Shown here piece after piece: positions 60,223 to 64,000 of a stretch of 64,000 nucleotides of DNA (positions are counted from its first letter, which is position 1; each line of letters starts with the position of its first letter). The notes under the pieces are model-generated. The model was not told the DNA's origin, ran no database searches, and was given only the letters and a program-made list of their open reading frames with translations. Origin of the DNA: Mycobacterium marseillense. Its GTDB lineage: Bacteria; Actinomycetota; Actinomycetes; Mycobacteriales; Mycobacteriaceae. Position numbers and translations under genes: made by a program. Where the stretch lies: assembly GCF_010731675.1 (NCBI RefSeq), contig NZ_AP022584.1, forward strand, positions 3,038,001-3,102,000. The letters run 5' to 3'.

Positions 60223-61734
60223 ATGACCGTGACTCCCCAGGAGGCCGCCGGCCACGGCGCGACCGAGGCCGACTACTTCGACGTCCTCATCGTCGGCGCC
60301 GGCATCTCCGGCATCGACGCCGCCTACCGGATCACCGAACGCAACCCGCAGCTGACGTACACCATGCTGGAGCGGCGCGAGCAGATCGGCGGGACGTGGG
60401 ACCTGTTCCGCTACCCCGGGGTGCGCTCCGACAGCAGCATCTTCACGCTGTCCTTCCCGTTCGAGCCGTGGACCCGCGAAGAGGGCGTGGCCGACGGCGT
60501 GCACATCCGCGAGTACCTGGCCGCCACCGCGCGCAAGTACGGCATCGACCGCCACATCCGGTTCAGCAGCCACGTGCGCTCGGCGGACTGGGACTCCGCG
60601 ACCGACACCTGGACGGTCACCGTCGAGCAGGACGGGGCGCGCAAGCTCTACCGCGCCCGCTTCCTGTTCTTCGGCAGCGGCTACTACAACTACGACGAGG
60701 GCTACACCCCCGACTTCCCGGGCATCGAGGAGTTCACGGGCACGGTGGTGCACCCCCAGCACTGGCCGGAGGACCTGGACTACGACGGCAAGAAGGTCGT
60801 GGTGATCGGCAGCGGGGCGACCGCGGTGACGCTGCTTCCGTCGCTCTCGGACCGCGCCGCCCGGGTGACCATGCTGCAGCGCTCACCCACCTATCTCATC
60901 TCGGCGTCGAAGTACGGCACGGTCGCCGCCGTCTCTCGAAAGATGCTGCCCCGCAAGCCCGCTCATCTCGTCGTCCGCATGTACAGCGCGCTGACCGAGG
61001 CGGTGTTCTTCGCGTTGTCCCGCAAGGCCCCGGGGTTCGTGCGGTGGCTGTTGCGGCGCAAGGCGATCAACAGCCTGCCGGCCGGCTATGACGTCGACAC
61101 CCACTTCAAACCGCGGTACAACCCGTGGGACCAGCGGATGTGCCTGATCCCCGACGCCGACCTGTACGAGGCCATCAGCTCCGGGCGCGCCGACGTGGTC
61201 ACCGACCACATCGACCATTTCGACGCGACCGGTATCGCTCTCAAATCCGGCGGGCACCTCGACGCCGACGTCATCGTCACCGCCACCGGCCTGCAACTGC
61301 AGGCACTCGGTGGGGCCACGATCAGCCTGGACGGCAACGAGATCAAGACCAGCGACCGCTTCGTCTACAAGGCGCACATGCTCGAAGACGTGCCGAACCT
61401 GTTCTGGTGTGTGGGCTATACCAACGCGTCGTGGACGCTGCGGGCCGACATCACCGCCCGCGCGACGGCAAAACTCATGGAGCACATGACTTCTCACGGC
61501 TACACGCGCGCCGCCCCGCACCGCGGCAACGAGCCGATGACCGAGAAGCCGTCATGGGACATCAACGCCGGCTACGTGCTGCGGTCGGTGCACGCGCTGC
61601 CCAAGTCGGGCACCAAGCGGCCGTGGAACGTGCGGCAGAACTATCTCGCCGACGCCATCGACTACCGCTTCGACCGCATCGAAGAGGCGATGGTGTTCGG
61701 GCGGACCGCCGACCGCGCCGCGCTCGCCGGATAG
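60223..61734 (+). CDS. FAD-containing Baeyer-Villiger-type monooxygenase (Rv0565c-like)
   Basis: The 503-residue protein is a flavin monooxygenase of the EthA type. Two Rossmann motifs are present: GAGISGIDAAYR near residue 25 for FAD and GSGATAVTLLPSL near residue 197 for NADPH. The Baeyer-Villiger fingerprint FTGTVVHPQHWP lies near residues 172-183, and GTWDLFRYPG near residue 57 binds the flavin. It corresponds to Rv0565c, which like EthA can activate thioamide prodrugs. It is in the conserved order YajQ-monooxygenase-GpsA. Confidence 0.94.
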   Translation: MTVTPQEAAGHGATEADYFDVLIVGAGISGIDAAYRITERNPQLTYTMLERREQIGGTWDLFRYPGVRSDSSIFTLSFPFEPWTREEGVADGVHIREYLAATARKYGIDRHIRFSSHVRSADWDSATDTWTVTVEQDGARKLYRARFLFFGSGYYNYDEGYTPDFPGIEEFTGTVVHPQHWPEDLDYDGKKVVVIGSGATAVTLLPSLSDRAARVTMLQRSPTYLISASKYGTVAAVSRKMLPRKPAHLVVRMYSALTEAVFFALSRKAPGFVRWLLRRKAINSLPAGYDVDTHFKPRYNPWDQRMCLIPDADLYEAISSGRADVVTDHIDHFDATGIALKSGGHLDADVIVTATGLQLQALGGATISLDGNEIKTSDRFVYKAHMLEDVPNLFWCVGYTNASWTLRADITARATAKLMEHMTSHGYTRAAPHRGNEPMTEKPSWDINAGYVLRSVHALPKSGTKRPWNVRQNYLADAIDYRFDRIEEAMVFGRTADRAALAG

Positions 61735-61782
61735 GTGCGCACGGGAGTTCGTGAACTGCTCCCAAATCTCAGATGTCGGCAA

Positions 61783-61788
61783 TACGCT
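61783..61788 (+). promoter_or_regulatory. putative -10 box (TACGCT) for leaderless gpsA
   Basis: TACGCT fits TANNNT and lies seven bases before the gpsA ATG at 61796. No Shine-Dalgarno is present, so a leaderless mRNA is likely. Confidence 0.4.
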
Positions 61789-61795
61789 GATCGCC

Positions 61796-62821
61796 ATGGC
61801 ATCTGAGAAGCGCGAACCCAAAGTCGTTGTCCTCGGTGGGGGTTCCTGGGGCACCACCGTGGCCTCAATCTGCGCGCGCCGCGGACCGACACTGCAGTGG
61901 GTGCGCTCCGAGGAGACCGCCGCCGACATCAACGACAACCACCGCAACAGCCGCTACCTCGGCAACGACGTCGTGCTGAGCGACACCCTGCGCGCCACCA
62001 CGGACTTCGCCGAGGCGGCGAACTCGGCCGACGTGGTCGTCATGGGCGTGCCCTCGCACGGCTTCCGCGGGGTGCTCACCGAGCTGGCCAGGGAACTGCG
62101 GCCGTGGGTGCCGGTGGTGTCACTGGTCAAAGGGCTCGAGCAGGGCACCAACATGCGGATGTCCCAGATCGTCGAGGAGGTGCTGCCCGGGCACCCCGCG
62201 GGCATCCTGGCCGGGCCGAACATCGCGCGCGAGGTGGCCGAGGGTTACGCCGCCGCCGCGGTGCTGGCCATGCCCGACCAGCATCTGGCGACCCGGCTGT
62301 CCGGGCTGTTCCGCACCCGGCGCTTCCGCGTGTACACCACCGACGACGTCATCGGCGCGGAAATGGCCGGGGCTCTGAAGAACGTGTTCGCCATCGCCGT
62401 GGGCATGGGGTACTCGCTGGGCATCGGCGAAAACACCCGCGCTCTGGTGATCGCCCGCGCGCTGCGGGAAATGACGAAGCTGGGCGTCGCGGTCGGCGGG
62501 GACCCCGACACCTTCCCGGGACTGGCCGGGCTGGGCGACCTGATCGTCACGTGCACCAGCCAGCGCAGCCGCAACCGGCACGTCGGTGAACAACTAGGGG
62601 CGGGCAAGCCGATCGATGAGATCATCGCCTCGATGAACCAGGTCGCCGAGGGCGTCAAGGCGGCCAGCGTGATCATGGAGTTTGCCAACGAGTTCGGCCT
62701 CACCATGCCGATCGCCCGCGAGGTCGACGCCGTGATCAACCACGGCTCCTCCGTCGAGGAGGCCTACCGGGGCCTGATCGCCGAGGTGCCGGGTCACGAG
62801 GTGCACGGCGCGGGCTTCTGA
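61796..62821 (+). CDS. gpsA: glycerol-3-phosphate dehydrogenase [NAD(P)+]
   Basis: GpsA reduces dihydroxyacetone phosphate to sn-glycerol-3-phosphate for phospholipid synthesis. The 341-residue protein has the Rossmann motif VVLGGGSWGTTVA near residues 11-23, SLVKGLE near residue 104, catalytic Lys in ALKNVFAIA near residue 195, and the GpsA signature GLAGLGDLIVTCTS near residue 242. It corresponds to Rv0564c (gpdA1). The ATG at 61796 gives the start ASEKREPKVV; a longer frame from 61751 includes the promoter. Confidence 0.96.
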   Translation: MASEKREPKVVVLGGGSWGTTVASICARRGPTLQWVRSEETAADINDNHRNSRYLGNDVVLSDTLRATTDFAEAANSADVVVMGVPSHGFRGVLTELARELRPWVPVVSLVKGLEQGTNMRMSQIVEEVLPGHPAGILAGPNIAREVAEGYAAAAVLAMPDQHLATRLSGLFRTRRFRVYTTDDVIGAEMAGALKNVFAIAVGMGYSLGIGENTRALVIARALREMTKLGVAVGGDPDTFPGLAGLGDLIVTCTSQRSRNRHVGEQLGAGKPIDEIIASMNQVAEGVKAASVIMEFANEFGLTMPIAREVDAVINHGSSVEEAYRGLIAEVPGHEVHGAGF

Positions 62822-62884
62822 CCTGGGCGCCTTTCGCTGGCCAAATTCAAATCTTTGCGTTCTCTATGGGCCGCGCACGTCCGC

Positions 62885-62913
62885 TTGACCCCCGTTTGCC
62901 AGCAAAATACCGT
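62885..62913 (+). promoter_or_regulatory. putative SigA-type promoter of the SulP gene
   Basis: TTGACC (62885-62890) and TACCGT (62908-62913) are 17 bases apart, about 150 bases before the ATG at 63066. The resulting leader is long, but I see no recognisable riboswitch in it. Confidence 0.5.
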
Positions 62914-63065
62914 CAGACCAGGTAGTCAGCGATTTTCCGGCTGCGCTCCTGCGGGCCACCCGGGTGTAATCCGCTGCACGCCAACCCGTTACGAAGATGT
63001 AACTGGCCGCAAGAAGGGCGGATATCGGAACATCCCCCGCAAACTCCCAACGAGGGACGGGACCG

Positions 63066-64000
63066 ATGCAAGACATTGAACGGGCGGGCGATCGGCTTCC
63101 CACCGCGTCGCGCGCCGACCGGTTGCGCGGCATCATCCGGCACGACCTGCCCTCCTCGCTGGTGGTTTTTCTGGTCGCGCTCCCGCTGTCGCTGGGAATC
63201 GCGATCGCCTCGGGCGCCCCGGTGCTCGCCGGCCTGATCGCCGCGGTCGTCGGGGGCATCGTCGTCGGCGCTCTGGGTGGCTCCCCGCTGCAAGTCAGCG
63301 GCCCGGCGGCCGGGCTGACCGTCGTCGTCGCCGGCCTGGTTTCCGAGTTCGGTTGGGGCATCACGTGTTTGATCACCGTCGCCGCCGGAACCCTGCAAGT
63401 GCTGCTGGGGCTCAGCCGCGTGGCGCGCGCCGCCCTGGCAATTTCGCCGGTCGTCGTGCACGCCATGCTGGCCGGCATCGGCATCACGATCGCCCTGCAG
63501 CAGGCGCACGTGTTGCTGGGCGGAAAATCCAAGAGCACCGCCTGGCACAACCTGATCGGCCTGCCCGGGCAGATCATCGGCGCGCACCGGCCGGGAGTGA
63601 TCCTGGGCGTACTGGTGATCGTCATCCTGGTCGCCTGGCGGTGGATGCCCGCCAAGGCCCGCCGCATTCCGGGTCCCCTGGTCGCCATCATGGCGGTCAC
63701 GGTGATCTCGGTCGTCTTCGGATTCCACGTGCGCCGGATCGACCTCGAGGGGTCACCGCTGGACGCGCTGCGGCTACCCGACCTTCCCCACGGCAACTGG
63801 GGCGCGTTCACCGTCGGGGTGATCACCGTCGCGCTCATTGCCAGCGTCGAGAGCCTGCTGTCAGCGGTGTCGGTCGACAGGATGCACAACGGGCCACGCA
63901 CCGACTTCAACCGCGAGCTCGTGGGACAGGGCGCCGCCAACATCATCTCCGGGACCGTCGGCGGGCTGCCGATCACCGGGGTCATCGTCCGCAGCTCCAC
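63066..64000 (+). CDS. SulP-family anion transporter (partial, runs off right edge)
   Basis: The frame is open for 311 codons to the window edge. It encodes the hydrophobic core of an SLC26/SulP anion transporter: RHDLPSSLVVFLVALPLSLG near residue 25, the SulP signature GGIVVGALGGSPLQVSGPAAG near residue 65, and repeated membrane helices. Family members carry sulfate, bicarbonate or other anions. The mycobacterial protein most like this (Rv3273) has a carbonic anhydrase domain fused to the C-terminus, but that part would lie beyond the window. GAGGGACGGGACC precedes the ATG. Confidence 0.9.
   Translation, partial: MQDIERAGDRLPTASRADRLRGIIRHDLPSSLVVFLVALPLSLGIAIASGAPVLAGLIAAVVGGIVVGALGGSPLQVSGPAAGLTVVVAGLVSEFGWGITCLITVAAGTLQVLLGLSRVARAALAISPVVVHAMLAGIGITIALQQAHVLLGGKSKSTAWHNLIGLPGQIIGAHRPGVILGVLVIVILVAWRWMPAKARRIPGPLVAIMAVTVISVVFGFHVRRIDLEGSPLDALRLPDLPHGNWGAFTVGVITVALIASVESLLSAVSVDRMHNGPRTDFNRELVGQGAANIISGTVGGLPITGVIVRSS

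Noticed and set aside
62822..63065. A riboswitch in the long leader of the SulP gene
   Set aside because: No recognised riboswitch core or conserved helical arrangement was visible by eye.

Overview
The window is chromosomal DNA of a mycobacterium, most likely a slow-growing non-tuberculous species of the M. avium-complex type. It is uniformly GC-rich and densely coding. It carries mycobacterial hallmarks: mycolic-acid methyltransferases (MmaA1, MmaA4 and a third cyclopropane synthase), the HadABC dehydratase subunits, a DinB-fold protein of the mycothiol-transferase type, an F420-type small reductase and a DUF222/HNH 13E12 protein. Gene order follows, in inverted orientation and with gaps, the M. 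tuberculosis stretches Rv0648-Rv0625, Rv0620-Rv0618, Rv0584 and Rv0566c-Rv0564c. I saw no insertion sequence, integrase, phage structural gene or CRISPR array.

Layout. 1-3027 holds most of a GH38 alpha-mannosidase, running off the left edge. 3068-7981 has a DinB protein, an ABC1 kinase, LipG, MmaA1 and MmaA4; the last two genes are separated by a large nested inverted repeat. 8077-9998 is an ECF42-type sigma factor coupled to a DGPF/YCII protein. 10074-14888 is the leftward information-processing block: tRNA-Thr, tRNA-Met, rpmG, hadA, hadB, hadC, tRNA-Trp, secE, nusG, rplK, rplA. 15040-17713 holds an orphan VapB-like antitoxin, glyoxalase II, a membrane-anchored protein and EchA3. 17774-20670 is a molybdopterin oxidoreductase that has lost all four Fe-S cysteines, plus a translationally coupled helical partner. 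20780-23592 runs left: patatin, cyanase, methyltransferase, nitroreductase. 23755-33742 runs right: a cyclopropane mycolate synthase, a terminator, then recC-recB-recD and a TVP38/DedA-like membrane protein with overlapping start and stop codons.

From 33829 the content is more accessory: a 13E12 HNH protein, a class of SAM methyltransferase expanded in mycobacteria, a flippase with an internal degenerate kinase domain, a GH92 alpha-mannosidase, a Ddn-like protein, a PAS-ANTAR regulator, galT-galK (intact galT), an FUSC-family exporter and a CYP125-like P450. A decayed SRPBCC gene follows, then a MerR divergon with a Cys-Cys small protein, a SpoIIAA-like protein and an FAD monooxygenase. Next come a hydrolase, a NYN-LOTUS RNase-like protein, a second P450 with a palindrome filling its promoter spacer, a lipoprotein, an NRAMP transporter remnant and a second molybdopterin oxidoreductase with an intact Fe-S motif. 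The right end is conserved core: tRNA-Tyr, YajQ, a Baeyer-Villiger-type monooxygenase, GpsA and a SulP transporter cut by the window edge.

The strongest candidates for something undescribed are the cluster-less molybdoenzyme with its partner, the MerR/Cys-Cys/SpoIIAA/FAD cassette, the mmaA4 leader structure, and two operator-like arrays (before the P450 at 53601 and the oxidoreductase at 56788). Several genes have a TANNNT -10 box six or seven bases before the start codon, the signature of leaderless mycobacterial mRNAs.
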